DNA of 7,536 nt from an uncultured Clostridia bacterium (GTDB lineage Bacteria; Bacillota; Clostridia; Christensenellales; Aristaeellaceae), in assembly GCA_944363005.1 (NCBI GenBank), contig CALVTV010000162.1, positions 1 through 7,536 on the forward strand. The letters run 5' to 3'. The notes beneath the pieces were generated by a model that was not told the origin of the DNA, ran no database searches, and was given only the letters and a program-made list of their open reading frames with translations. The position numbers and the translations under genes were made by a program. This document shows positions 1 to 5,509 of this stretch, in pieces (position 1 is the stretch's first letter; every line of letters begins with the position of its first letter).

Positions 1-295
1 GGGAGTAATCCTTCCGGTTCTTTTTATATGCCTTCTTTTTATATGCAGAATGGAAATGGTGAACGAATCGGGCAGGGGGAAAGAATGAGAGGGAGCGTGG
101 CCAGGCGCCTGAATTGGCCGCGCGCAAAGGGTGCGCCTAGCGGCAGCGTGGATAATCCCCGACGCGAGATGTACAAACTGCACAATTCGGAGGGGGGGTA
201 CCCCCCTGGGGAAAGGTGGATTTTAGGAGGGAATTCCACCAAGAGGGCGGTAAGCCACGCACGAAGATTGAGCAAAATGCGCGATTATTTGATTT
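1..295. other. Stretch with no supportable gene
   Basis: I see no convincing gene here. Open frames exist on both strands but lack a good ribosome binding site and recognisable protein sequence. The plus strand is purine-rich. Visible structure: a tandem repeat at 18-46; a G7-TA-C6 palindrome at 192-206 centred on GGTACC; and a hairpin with arms GGTGGA (215-220) and TCCACC (235-240) whose loop contains AGGAGGG, although no start codon follows closely. On the minus strand, TTTGGAGG follows the coat-like gene but leads only to ATA and then a stop. The stretch could be the 3' flank of the coat-like gene or degraded sequence. I do not recognise an RNA family. Confidence 0.4.
18..46. repeat. Tandem direct repeat, two copies of a 15-base unit
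   Basis: TTCTTTTTATATGC occurs at 18-31 and again, exact, at 33-46, separated by one C. On the minus strand it reads as two GCATATAAAAAGAA units. No function is evident. Its A/T-rich character stands out from the GC-rich surroundings. Confidence 0.75.
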
Positions 296-574
296 TTATG
301 GTATTTCCTCCAAATTTATGCATCTTGCACAAATAGATTGAGGACGTTGGTGACGACGCAGCCACCACGCTGCCGAGGCAAGCGCGAGATGTATGTCGCA
401 CCGAAAAACAGATCCTGCAAGTTTGCAAAAAACTTCTTCCCCCTGCAAGCAACTGTCATACACGCGCTGCACTTGAATGCAGACCTTTTCAGTCAGGCCG
501 TTGAGCGCGTCGTTGGGGCAGATGCTGCACGGACAATGGGTGGAATGACTGTTCTTGTAAGAGTAAAAGCTCAT
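296..574 (-). CDS. Short Cys-rich spore-coat-like protein, probably frameshifted
   Basis: The start at 574 is well supported: AAGGAGG lies 8 bases upstream of ATG. Residues 14-19 are CPCSIC, followed by NDALNGLTEKVCIQVQRVYD and SCLQ. From memory this resembles the N-terminus of Cys-rich clostridial spore coat or exosporium-type proteins related to the DUF3794/CsxC group; this is a likeness, not a confirmed match. The frame as given runs 92 residues to 296, but its second half is Trp/Arg-rich, low in GC at third positions and unlike a coat protein. Dropping one T from the T6 run (427-432) gives a tail with GCVVTNVLNLFVQDA and a TAA at 316-318, about 85 residues in all, with GC-rich third positions. 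I prefer that reading. Relatives I recall are longer, so the protein may also be truncated. A sigma-K-like site lies upstream. Confidence 0.6.
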   Translation of the reverse strand: MSFYSYKNSHSTHCPCSICPNDALNGLTEKVCIQVQRVYDSCLQGEEVFCKLAGSVFRCDIHLALASAAWWLRRHQRPQSICARCINLEEIP

Positions 575-606
575 GGCGCACGCCTCCTTGGGCAGGTCTT
601 TTTTCA

Positions 607-624
607 GTGAGGCGGTTGCCTCAC
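607..624 (-). other. Perfect 7-bp hairpin in the coat-like gene leader
   Basis: GTGAGGC (607-613) and GCCTCAC (618-624) pair perfectly around a 4-base loop. The hairpin sits about 33 bases upstream of the coat-like start codon, near the predicted 5' end of its mRNA. No T-run follows on either strand (six Ts precede it on plus), so it is not a normal terminator. A 5' mRNA-stabilising stem or a protein binding site are the alternatives. Confidence 0.5.
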
Positions 625-629
625 GATTT

Positions 630-656
630 CAGAATATGCCTCCCGGAAAAGGGTGT
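630..656 (-). promoter_or_regulatory. Sigma-K-like promoter for the coat-like gene
   Basis: Read on the minus strand: AC (656-655), 16 bases, then CATATTCTG (638-630). The Bacillus sigma-K consensus is AC-N16/17-CATAnnnTA; only the last base differs. Transcription would start near 622, about 50 bases before the start codon. Mother-cell sigma-K control fits a coat protein, but the AC element is weak and could match by chance. Confidence 0.35.
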
Positions 657-776
657 GATTGATGACGCAAAAGTCGTTGCCGAATTTGCGAAGAAGGGGA
701 AGCGGCTGTCCTGGAGCGAAACGTGCTTTCCATTAAATAGGTAGAATGGACACGGAAGGTCGAACATTGACCTGGA

Positions 777-805
777 GCATAGCGGCGGCTTTTGGGTCAT
801 AGAAT
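777..805 (+). promoter_or_regulatory. Sigma-E-like promoter for spoIIP
   Basis: GCATA (777-781) is followed after 16 bases by CATAGAAT (798-805). Sigma-E sites follow ATA-N16/18-CATACAHT; here one base of the -10 element differs (G for C). The predicted start is near 812, about 24 bases ahead of the spoIIP start codon. In Bacillus subtilis spoIIP is read by sigma-E and sigma-F, which agrees. Confidence 0.5.
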
Positions 806-835
806 GGAAAAGAATTCGGATATGGAGGCGGAGGC

Positions 836-1660
836 ATGCGCAGGCTTTTATGGGGGGTAGCGGCCACGCTTTGCGTGCTGGCCGTTTTTGCATGGATTGG
901 CAGGGCGCAGTGGCGCCGCGTTGAGGCACAAAGGCAATACTTGGAAATTGAAGTGCTGTCCGCCAGCGACGCAGTCGAAGCAATGGCTTCCGCGGAAGGG
1001 CCAACCGTGCTCATCTACCACACACATACCTGGGAAGCCTACGAAATGACAGATGACACAACGTATACGCCTACAGAAACATGGCGTACCAAGGATGAAC
1101 GCTTCAATATGATTCGTGTCGGCAATGAACTTGCTGAGGCGTTGACCGCGTTGGGATTCTGTGTTACGCACGATACTACGGCTTTTGAGCCGCCTAATTT
1201 ATCCACGGCGTATACCCGATCGCTGGAAATGATCGAGGAGCGTTTGGCGCGCGGGGAAACCTATGATTATATCTTGGATATCCACCGCGATGCGTACAGC
1301 GGCCTATGGAACGGCGCCAATGGCGTGCAGAATGAGGAAGACTCGTACGCATATGTCATGATGCTGGTTGGCAAGGGAACGGGGGAGACGGGGGCCGGAT
1401 TTGACGAGCGGCCGGATTGGCCGGAAAACCTCGAGCTGGCGCAGGCGATCACGGACGCCATGAATGCAGATGTCCCGGGGATTGCTCGCGATGTGAAGAT
1501 CAAGACGGGGAGATTCAATCAGCATGTCTCCACCGGTGCGCTGCTCATTGAAGTGGGCAATAATGCCAACACGCTCGATGAGGCGCTGGCCGCATGCCCG
1601 GTCATTGCCAGAGGCATTGCCGAAGCTCATGCGGCCAGAACAGCGCAGCAATCGCCGTAG
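836..1660 (+). CDS. spoIIP: Stage II sporulation protein P (engulfment peptidoglycan hydrolase)
   Basis: SpoIIP is a membrane-anchored amidase/endopeptidase that cleaves septal peptidoglycan and, with SpoIID and SpoIIM, drives forespore engulfment. The 274-residue protein has an N-terminal transmembrane helix (about 4-22). The catalytic domain starts near residue 56: YHTHT with H62/H64, a Tyr-Arg-Ser segment (YTRSLE, 126-131), LDIHRDA with H150, and RFNQH and LLIEVGNNANT (226-246) with E239. These positions correspond to the essential His, His and Glu known in the family. Bacillus SpoIIP is about 400 residues, so the region between membrane anchor and catalytic domain is much shorter here. 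GGAGG at 824-828 lies 7 bases ahead of ATG, and a sigma-E-like site lies upstream. It ends in TAG, 8 bases from the convergent end of sigG. Confidence 0.93.
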   Translation: MRRLLWGVAATLCVLAVFAWIGRAQWRRVEAQRQYLEIEVLSASDAVEAMASAEGPTVLIYHTHTWEAYEMTDDTTYTPTETWRTKDERFNMIRVGNELAEALTALGFCVTHDTTAFEPPNLSTAYTRSLEMIEERLARGETYDYILDIHRDAYSGLWNGANGVQNEEDSYAYVMMLVGKGTGETGAGFDERPDWPENLELAQAITDAMNADVPGIARDVKIKTGRFNQHVSTGALLIEVGNNANTLDEALAACPVIARGIAEAHAARTAQQSP

Positions 1661-1668
1661 CGCTTCCC

Positions 1669-2442
1669 TCAGATGAGCTTGCGCATATGGGAAAGCGCCG
1701 CTTTTTCAAGGCGCGATACCTGCGCCTGACTGATGCCAATTTCCGAAGCGACTTCCATCTGCGTGCGCCCCTGGAAAAAGCGCAGGTGCAGAATCTTTTG
1801 CTCTCGTTCGTTGAGGCGGTTCAGGGCTTCGCGAATGGCGATATCCTGAAGCCAACCATCCGCACTCACGCGGTCATCGCGGACCTGATCGCCGATGGTC
1901 AGGGCGTCTGCCCCTTCGCCACCGATGGGTTCGCACAGACTGACCGGGTCCTGAATGGCCTCCAAAGCCAATGTCACATCTTCTTCGGGCAGTTCCATCT
2001 GCTTGGCGATTTCCTGCACAGTGGGTTCGCGGCCCCACTCGGTTTGCAGGCGGTCGCGTGTCTGAAGCGCCTTGTACGCAATGTCCCGCAGGGAACGGCT
2101 GACGCGGATTGCGTTGTTATCCCGCAGGTAGCGGCGGATTTCCCCGATGATCATCGGCACGGCATACGTGGAAAACCGCACGTTTTGCGTCACATCAAAG
2201 TTATCCAGGGCTTTGATCAGCCCGATACATCCAACCTGAAACAGATCATCCACGTTGTCCGTGCGGTGATGGAAACGCTGCAATACGCTCAGAACCAGCC
2301 GCAGATTTCCCCGGATGAATTCCTCGCGTGCAGCAACATCGCCGCTGTGAACCAGGGGAAACAGCTCGCGCATGCGTTCATTGGTGATGACGGGGAGCGT
2401 GGAGGTGTCCACGCCACAGATTTCAACTTTACCAATTGCCAT
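1669..2442 (-). CDS. sigG: RNA polymerase sigma factor SigG (late forespore)
   Basis: Sigma-G directs late gene expression in the engulfed forespore (small acid-soluble proteins, germination proteins, SpoIVB). The N-terminus KVEICGVDTSTLPV is a sigma-G signature. Region 2 is conserved (DLFQVGCIGLIKALDNFD, FSTYAVPMIIGEIRRYLRDN), as is the linker SRSLRDIAYKALQ and the region 4 helix-turn-helix (RFFQGRTQMEVASEIG, ISQAQVSRLEKAA). At 257 residues it matches the usual length of about 260. The frame stays open far upstream, but ATG at 2442 is chosen because GGGAGG (2455-2450) lies 7 bases before it and the family N-terminus begins there. A sigma-G/sigma-F-like promoter precedes it. It points away from ylmC; spoIIGA and sigE, frequent neighbours, are not beside it. 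Confidence 0.96.
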   Translation of the reverse strand: MAIGKVEICGVDTSTLPVITNERMRELFPLVHSGDVAAREEFIRGNLRLVLSVLQRFHHRTDNVDDLFQVGCIGLIKALDNFDVTQNVRFSTYAVPMIIGEIRRYLRDNNAIRVSRSLRDIAYKALQTRDRLQTEWGREPTVQEIAKQMELPEEDVTLALEAIQDPVSLCEPIGGEGADALTIGDQVRDDRVSADGWLQDIAIREALNRLNEREQKILHLRFFQGRTQMEVASEIGISQAQVSRLEKAALSHMRKLI

Positions 2443-2471
2443 GTTCTTGCCTCCCATAGCCAGGATATCTG

Positions 2472-2501
2472 CATTATGATGGCTGGGATGCAAAAATATT
2501 C
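2472..2501 (-). promoter_or_regulatory. Sigma-G (or sigma-F) type promoter of sigG
   Basis: On the minus strand GAATA (2501-2497) is followed by exactly 18 bases and CATAATG (2478-2472). The sigma-G consensus is roughly GHATR, 17-18 bases, CATWHTA; only the final base differs. Transcription would begin near 2465, leaving a leader of about 22 bases that includes the ribosome binding site. This suggests sigma-G autoregulation, possibly shared with sigma-F. Confidence 0.6.
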
Positions 2502-2587
2502 TCCGGACAAACAGGCATATTTGAGCGGAAAGTGCATAAGGGAGCTCAAAGTTATTTTGAGAAAATTCAAGGAAGGAGCGGGAAAAT

Positions 2588-2827
2588 ATGACGTTTTCCG
2601 ACCTCAAAAAGAAAGATGTCATCTGCATTGGTGATGGGCGCGTGCTTGGCCGCGTAACGGATCTGGAACTGGATGCGGCAACGGGACAAATCCGCGCGCT
2701 CCTCGTTCCGTGCGGTTCCTGTATTTCCTCCATTTGGCATGGCAACAAAAACCAGGCGGTGATCGACTGGAACCAGATCGCCTGCATTGGGGATGATGTG
2801 ATCCTGATTTCTCCCGGCACATGCTGA
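2588..2827 (+). CDS. ylmC: PRC-barrel protein of the YlmC/YmxH sporulation family
   Basis: This 79-residue protein is a single PRC-barrel domain, recognisable from DLKKKDVICIGDGRVLGRV at the N-terminus (a buried, Gly-containing beta hairpin), DLELDAATGQIRALLV in the middle and WNQIACIGDDVILI at the end, as in Bacillus YlmC and YmxH. The family is annotated as sporulation-associated, but its biochemical role is not known. It probably binds a protein or RNA partner. GGAAGGAG (2571-2578) lies 9 bases before ATG. It diverges from sigG across a 145-base gap and is followed by nrdR after its own promoter. The sigG-ylmC-nrdR neighbourhood is familiar in Clostridia. I could not identify its promoter with confidence. 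A small inverted repeat, CTCAAA/TTTGAG, lies at 2545-2561. Confidence 0.85.
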   Translation: MTFSDLKKKDVICIGDGRVLGRVTDLELDAATGQIRALLVPCGSCISSIWHGNKNQAVIDWNQIACIGDDVILISPGTC

Positions 2828-2836
2828 AAATTGGGA

Positions 2837-2865
2837 TTTACGTTTTGCCCACAAGCGGGTATAAT
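2837..2865 (+). promoter_or_regulatory. Sigma-A promoter of nrdR
   Basis: TTTACG (2837-2842, 4 of 6 consensus bases) and a perfect TATAAT (2860-2865) are separated by 17 bases. It sits 9 bases after the ylmC stop codon. The start of transcription would be near 2872, giving a leader of about 50 bases before the nrdR GTG. Confidence 0.65.
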
Positions 2866-2922
2866 AGAAAAAATGAAAATGCCATTTTTCACAAAACAAG
2901 CGAAAAGAGGAGAATATTTTCC

Positions 2923-3390
2923 GTGAAGTGCATATATTGTAATTGTACGGAGAGCCGTGTCGTCGATTCCCGCCCGACGGAGGATGGCGCGATTCGCCGC
3001 CGTCGTGAGTGCGAGGGATGCGGACGCCGGTTTACCACCTACGAAAAGATTGAGATGTTGCCGGTGTTTGTCGTCAAAAAGGATAAGCGCCGCGAAGCGT
3101 TCGACGCGGACAAAGTGCGGCGGGGAATCATCAAGGCTTGCGGAAAGCGGCCTGTTGCGCTGGATGAAATTGAAAAGCTGGTGCGCAGCATTGAAACGAG
3201 TGTCAGCCAACAGCCGGAACAGGAAATCACCACGGATCAAATCGGTCAGCTGGTGATGGAAGGGCTCAAGGAACTTGACGAGGTGGCGTATATTCGCTAT
3301 GCGTCGGTCTACCGCCAGTTCCGGGACGTGCAGTCCTTCATGCAGGAGCTTCAGCAGCTGCTGGACACCCAGAAAAAGCCGGAAGAATAA
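2923..3390 (+). CDS. nrdR: Transcriptional repressor NrdR
   Basis: NrdR is an ATP/dATP-sensing repressor of ribonucleotide reductase genes. The 155-residue protein has an N-terminal zinc ribbon with C3/C6 (CIYC) and C30/C33 (CEGC), the family motif VVDSRPTEDGAIRRRREC, RRFTTYEKIE, and an ATP-cone domain (about 48-138, FVVKKDKRREAFDADKVRRG to YIRYASVYRQF). I choose GTG at 2923 because the family starts with MKCxxC and AGAGGAG (2906-2912) is 10 bases upstream. An ATG at 2821 is in frame but overlaps the end of ylmC, lies upstream of the promoter and would add 34 residues foreign to the family. It has its own sigma-A promoter. No nrd reductase gene is in view. No terminator follows, so transcripts may run on into spoIVB. 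Confidence 0.96.
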   Translation: MKCIYCNCTESRVVDSRPTEDGAIRRRRECEGCGRRFTTYEKIEMLPVFVVKKDKRREAFDADKVRRGIIKACGKRPVALDEIEKLVRSIETSVSQQPEQEITTDQIGQLVMEGLKELDEVAYIRYASVYRQFRDVQSFMQELQQLLDTQKKPEE

Positions 3391-3391
3391 C

Positions 3392-3422
3392 TGAATAGCA
3401 AGCCGCGGGAATGCCCATGCTG
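3392..3422 (+). promoter_or_regulatory. Sigma-G-like promoter of spoIVB
   Basis: TGAATA (3392-3397) is the classical sigma-G -35 sequence. After 18 bases comes CATGCTG (3416-3422), 5 of 7 bases matching CATACTA. Spacing and the final G are the same as in the sigG promoter of this window. It begins 2 bases after the nrdR stop codon. The transcript would start near 3429. Bacillus spoIVB is sigma-G dependent, which agrees. Confidence 0.55.
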
Positions 3423-3454
3423 GATAGCGAAGCAACGCTATGGAGGGATGGGCA
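3412..3454 (+). promoter_or_regulatory. Nested hairpin enclosing the spoIVB ribosome binding site
   Basis: An outer stem pairs TGCCCAT (3412-3418) with ATGGGCA (3448-3454), and an inner stem pairs ATAGCG (3424-3429) with CGCTAT (3436-3441). Both are perfect. The ribosome binding site GGAGGG (3442-3447) lies in the internal loop between them and the start codon follows directly at 3455. The left arms overlap or precede the predicted sigma-G start, so only longer transcripts from nrdR would contain the whole fold. Confidence 0.5.
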
Positions 3455-4711
3455 ATGAAAAGTCAGTGGCGCACCAGGGCGGGCATTACGCTGGCAGCGC
3501 TCGCATTTGCGGCGAATTATACCCCCTGGGCTCGCGCGGTGCGGGCCCTGCCGGACACCTTGTATCTGTCCTCCGGACAGGTTCATGTGATGCAGACAGG
3601 TACGCTGATGCAGGCGCAGGCGACGGCAGGCGCGGTGCAGGTGGCGGCACTAGAAGGGGAACAGCTCGGCGATGTCTGCGTGAGCGCTGTGGACGACGGC
3701 GAAGACAGCGTAACGTTTTCCCTGCTGGGGTTAATTCCGATTCATGAGACAAAGGTCAGCGTCGCGCAGGAGCGGACCCTGATTCCCGGCGGACAAGCTG
3801 TGGGCGTGGCGCTCAAGACACAAGGTGCTCTTGTTGTCTCCAAGACGAGCCGCGAAGAGGTGGTCAGTCCCCTTCGCGTGGGCGATGTGATCGTGAGCAT
3901 AGAGGGACAGGCGGTTGTCAGCGCCTCCGAATTGGCGCAGCAGGTCAACGCGCTGCAGGGAGACACGGCAAAGCTGGGCGTGCTGCGTGCGGGGAAAGAG
4001 ATTACCGTAGAGGCGAGCGTGCCCGTGGATCAGACGGATGGCAAGCGCCGTTTGGGCGTTTGGGTGCGTGACAGCACAGCAGGAGTGGGCACGCTTTCCT
4101 TTATCGATCCTCAGTCGGGCGCGTACGGCGCGCTGGGGCACGCCATCGTCGATGCGGATACGGGCGAGATGCTCACTGTGCAGGACGGTGCGCTCATGCG
4201 CGCCACGGTGGTTGGGGTGACGCGCGGCCAGACGGGAAAAGCGGGCGAACTGCGCGGAAGTTTCCTCAAGGAAGGCATTCAGATTGGCTCATTAGCCGTC
4301 AACGGCGCGTACGGCATTTACGGACAGATCGACGAGCAACCGGACAATCTGCTGTATCCGGAGGGATTGCCGGTCGGTTCCCGAAGTGCGGTGCATACGG
4401 GGCCAGCGACGATACTCTCCACAGTGGACGAAAATGGCCCACAGGAGTATGAGATTGAGATTGTGCGCTGTTTTGCGCAGGAAGAGCCGAGCCAAAAAGG
4501 CATGATTATTCGCGTGACGGATGAACGGCTGCTCGAAAAAACGGGCGGAATTGTGCAGGGCATGAGCGGCAGCCCGATTTTGCAAGATGGACGGATTATC
4601 GGCGCCGTGACGCATGTCTATCTCAATGACAGCACGCAGGGTTACGGCATGTATATCGAGTGGATGCTGGAGCAGAGCGACGGCGTTGCGGCGCAGGATG
4701 AAGCCGCATGA
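3455..4711 (+). CDS. spoIVB: SpoIVB serine peptidase (forespore to mother-cell signalling)
   Basis: SpoIVB is made in the forespore, exported into the space between forespore and mother cell, and cleaves SpoIVFA so that pro-sigma-K is processed. The 418-residue protein (Bacillus 426) has a short N-terminal hydrophobic anchor (about 11-20), a PDZ domain (about 105-190, LIPGGQAVGVALKTQGALVV and RVGDVIVSIEGQ), and an SA clan protease domain with H229 in GALGHAIVDADTG, D356 in RVTDERLL and S371 in GIVQGMSGSPI. These correspond by a constant shift of 7 to the Bacillus catalytic H236, D363 and S378, so it should be active. ATG at 3455 is chosen because GGAGGG lies 7 bases upstream; ATG at 3440 is also in frame but has no ribosome binding site. 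spo0A follows after 30 bases, the usual order. Confidence 0.96.
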   Translation: MKSQWRTRAGITLAALAFAANYTPWARAVRALPDTLYLSSGQVHVMQTGTLMQAQATAGAVQVAALEGEQLGDVCVSAVDDGEDSVTFSLLGLIPIHETKVSVAQERTLIPGGQAVGVALKTQGALVVSKTSREEVVSPLRVGDVIVSIEGQAVVSASELAQQVNALQGDTAKLGVLRAGKEITVEASVPVDQTDGKRRLGVWVRDSTAGVGTLSFIDPQSGAYGALGHAIVDADTGEMLTVQDGALMRATVVGVTRGQTGKAGELRGSFLKEGIQIGSLAVNGAYGIYGQIDEQPDNLLYPEGLPVGSRSAVHTGPATILSTVDENGPQEYEIEIVRCFAQEEPSQKGMIIRVTDERLLEKTGGIVQGMSGSPILQDGRIIGAVTHVYLNDSTQGYGMYIEWMLEQSDGVAAQDEAA

Positions 4712-4741
4712 GGCACACTTGGAATAACAAGGTAGAAAGAG

Positions 4742-5473
4742 ATGAAAAGGATCAATGTACTGTGCGCGATGCGCGATAGCCGTGTGGTGGAGAACTTGCG
4801 CAGAGAACTCGGTGAGCGATGTTCTTTTCGCGTCGCGCAAAGCGGAGAGGCGGCGTTGGCGGCGTGTGGCCGGCAGATGCCGGATATTCTGGTGATCGAT
4901 GCGGTGTTGCCGTATATCGACGGGCTGGGCGTCATTGACCGGCTGCGCGCGATGTACTCCGAACGCATGCCCGAAGTCATTGGGGGGTCCGTGCTCTGCT
5001 TTTCGGATGGGGAGTTCGCGCGCCGGGGCGTGACGCACCGGTTGAGCATTCCCTGGGATGCCCGAACGCTCAGCGAAAAGATTGCGGCAGTCATCGAGCA
5101 GATGGATACACAGGTCGACTGGTCTCGCGCACAAAAGGGCTTTGAGCGCGCGGCGGGTCTGCTTGAGCAGATGGGTATGAGCGAAAAACTGCGGGGGTTT
5201 ACGTATCTGTCGTTTGCGGCGGCGTTGGCCAGCGAGGACGAAGAGCGGCTCTATGCGATCGGTGAGCGGATTTATGCGCCGATTGCAAGCCGCTTTCAGA
5301 CTTCCCCGGCCAATGTGGAACGGTTGATTCGTCACGCCGTGGAACGCACGGCGGATACCGTCGGGGAGCACGGGATTTATTCCTTCTTCGGAAACACCAT
5401 CGATCCCATGCGCGGAAAGCCGACCAACGCCCAAATGATTGGCATGCTGGTGCAGCGCTTGCGCTTGGCATGA
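4742..5473 (+). CDS. spo0A: Spo0A, sporulation master regulator with a degenerate receiver
   Basis: Spo0A is the response regulator that commits cells to sporulation when phosphorylated. Identity rests on the C-terminal DNA-binding domain (about 135-243): LLEQMGMSEKLRGFTYL, the recognition-helix region SPANVERLIRHAVERT, SFFGNT and KPTNAQMIGMLVQRLRL, and on its place just after spoIVB. The receiver (1-120) is unusual. D53 (ILVIDAVLP), the phosphoacceptor position, is present, but the acidic pair expected at 10-11 is Met-Arg, and the invariant Lys before Pro is Ile103. The segment around the switch residue (probably S83) is divergent and slightly short. At 243 residues it is smaller than Bacillus Spo0A (267). 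The ribosome binding site AAGG (4729-4732) is weak. The gene could be co-transcribed with spoIVB; I found no clear sigma-A or sigma-H promoter. DNA binding is well supported, phosphorylation is not. Confidence 0.93.
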   Translation: MKRINVLCAMRDSRVVENLRRELGERCSFRVAQSGEAALAACGRQMPDILVIDAVLPYIDGLGVIDRLRAMYSERMPEVIGGSVLCFSDGEFARRGVTHRLSIPWDARTLSEKIAAVIEQMDTQVDWSRAQKGFERAAGLLEQMGMSEKLRGFTYLSFAAALASEDEERLYAIGERIYAPIASRFQTSPANVERLIRHAVERTADTVGEHGIYSFFGNTIDPMRGKPTNAQMIGMLVQRLRLA

Positions 5474-5509
5474 GGCATGGAGGCCTTGCTTTTTCAGTCT
5501 GCGCCCCTG

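Noticed and set aside
163..393. An 11-base direct repeat CGCGAGATGTA at 163-173 and 383-393
   Set aside because: The flanks share no further similarity; it is short enough to be chance.
2515..2542. Sigma-E-like site before ylmC (GCATATT then CATAAGGG)
   Set aside because: The -35 element is good, but the -10 half does not match beyond CATA and the spacing is 15 rather than 16-18.
1594..2634. A 346-residue plus-strand frame
   Set aside because: It is antisense to sigG, and no ribosome binding site or family signature is seen.
2821..2922. Upstream ATG for nrdR at 2821
   Set aside because: It overlaps the ylmC stop, precedes the nrdR promoter, and adds residues absent from the family; GTG 2923 has the ribosome binding site.
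2926..2942. NrdR-box-like sequence (CATATATTGT) at the nrdR start
   Set aside because: It coincides with the codons for the conserved Cys-Ile-Tyr-Cys motif, and no second box at the usual spacing is visible.
1669..3435. A 588-residue minus-strand frame including sigG
   Set aside because: Only the sigG part (1669-2442) is family-like and has a ribosome binding site at its start; the upstream part is antisense to ylmC and nrdR.
4695..4725. Sigma-H-like promoter before spo0A (AGGAT then GAAT)
   Set aside because: The elements are about 20 bases apart, too far for sigma-H, and no 0A box (TGTCGAA) is present nearby.
4292..5434. A 380-residue minus-strand frame
   Set aside because: It is antisense to spoIVB and spo0A, rich in His and Arg as expected from the reverse of GC-rich genes.
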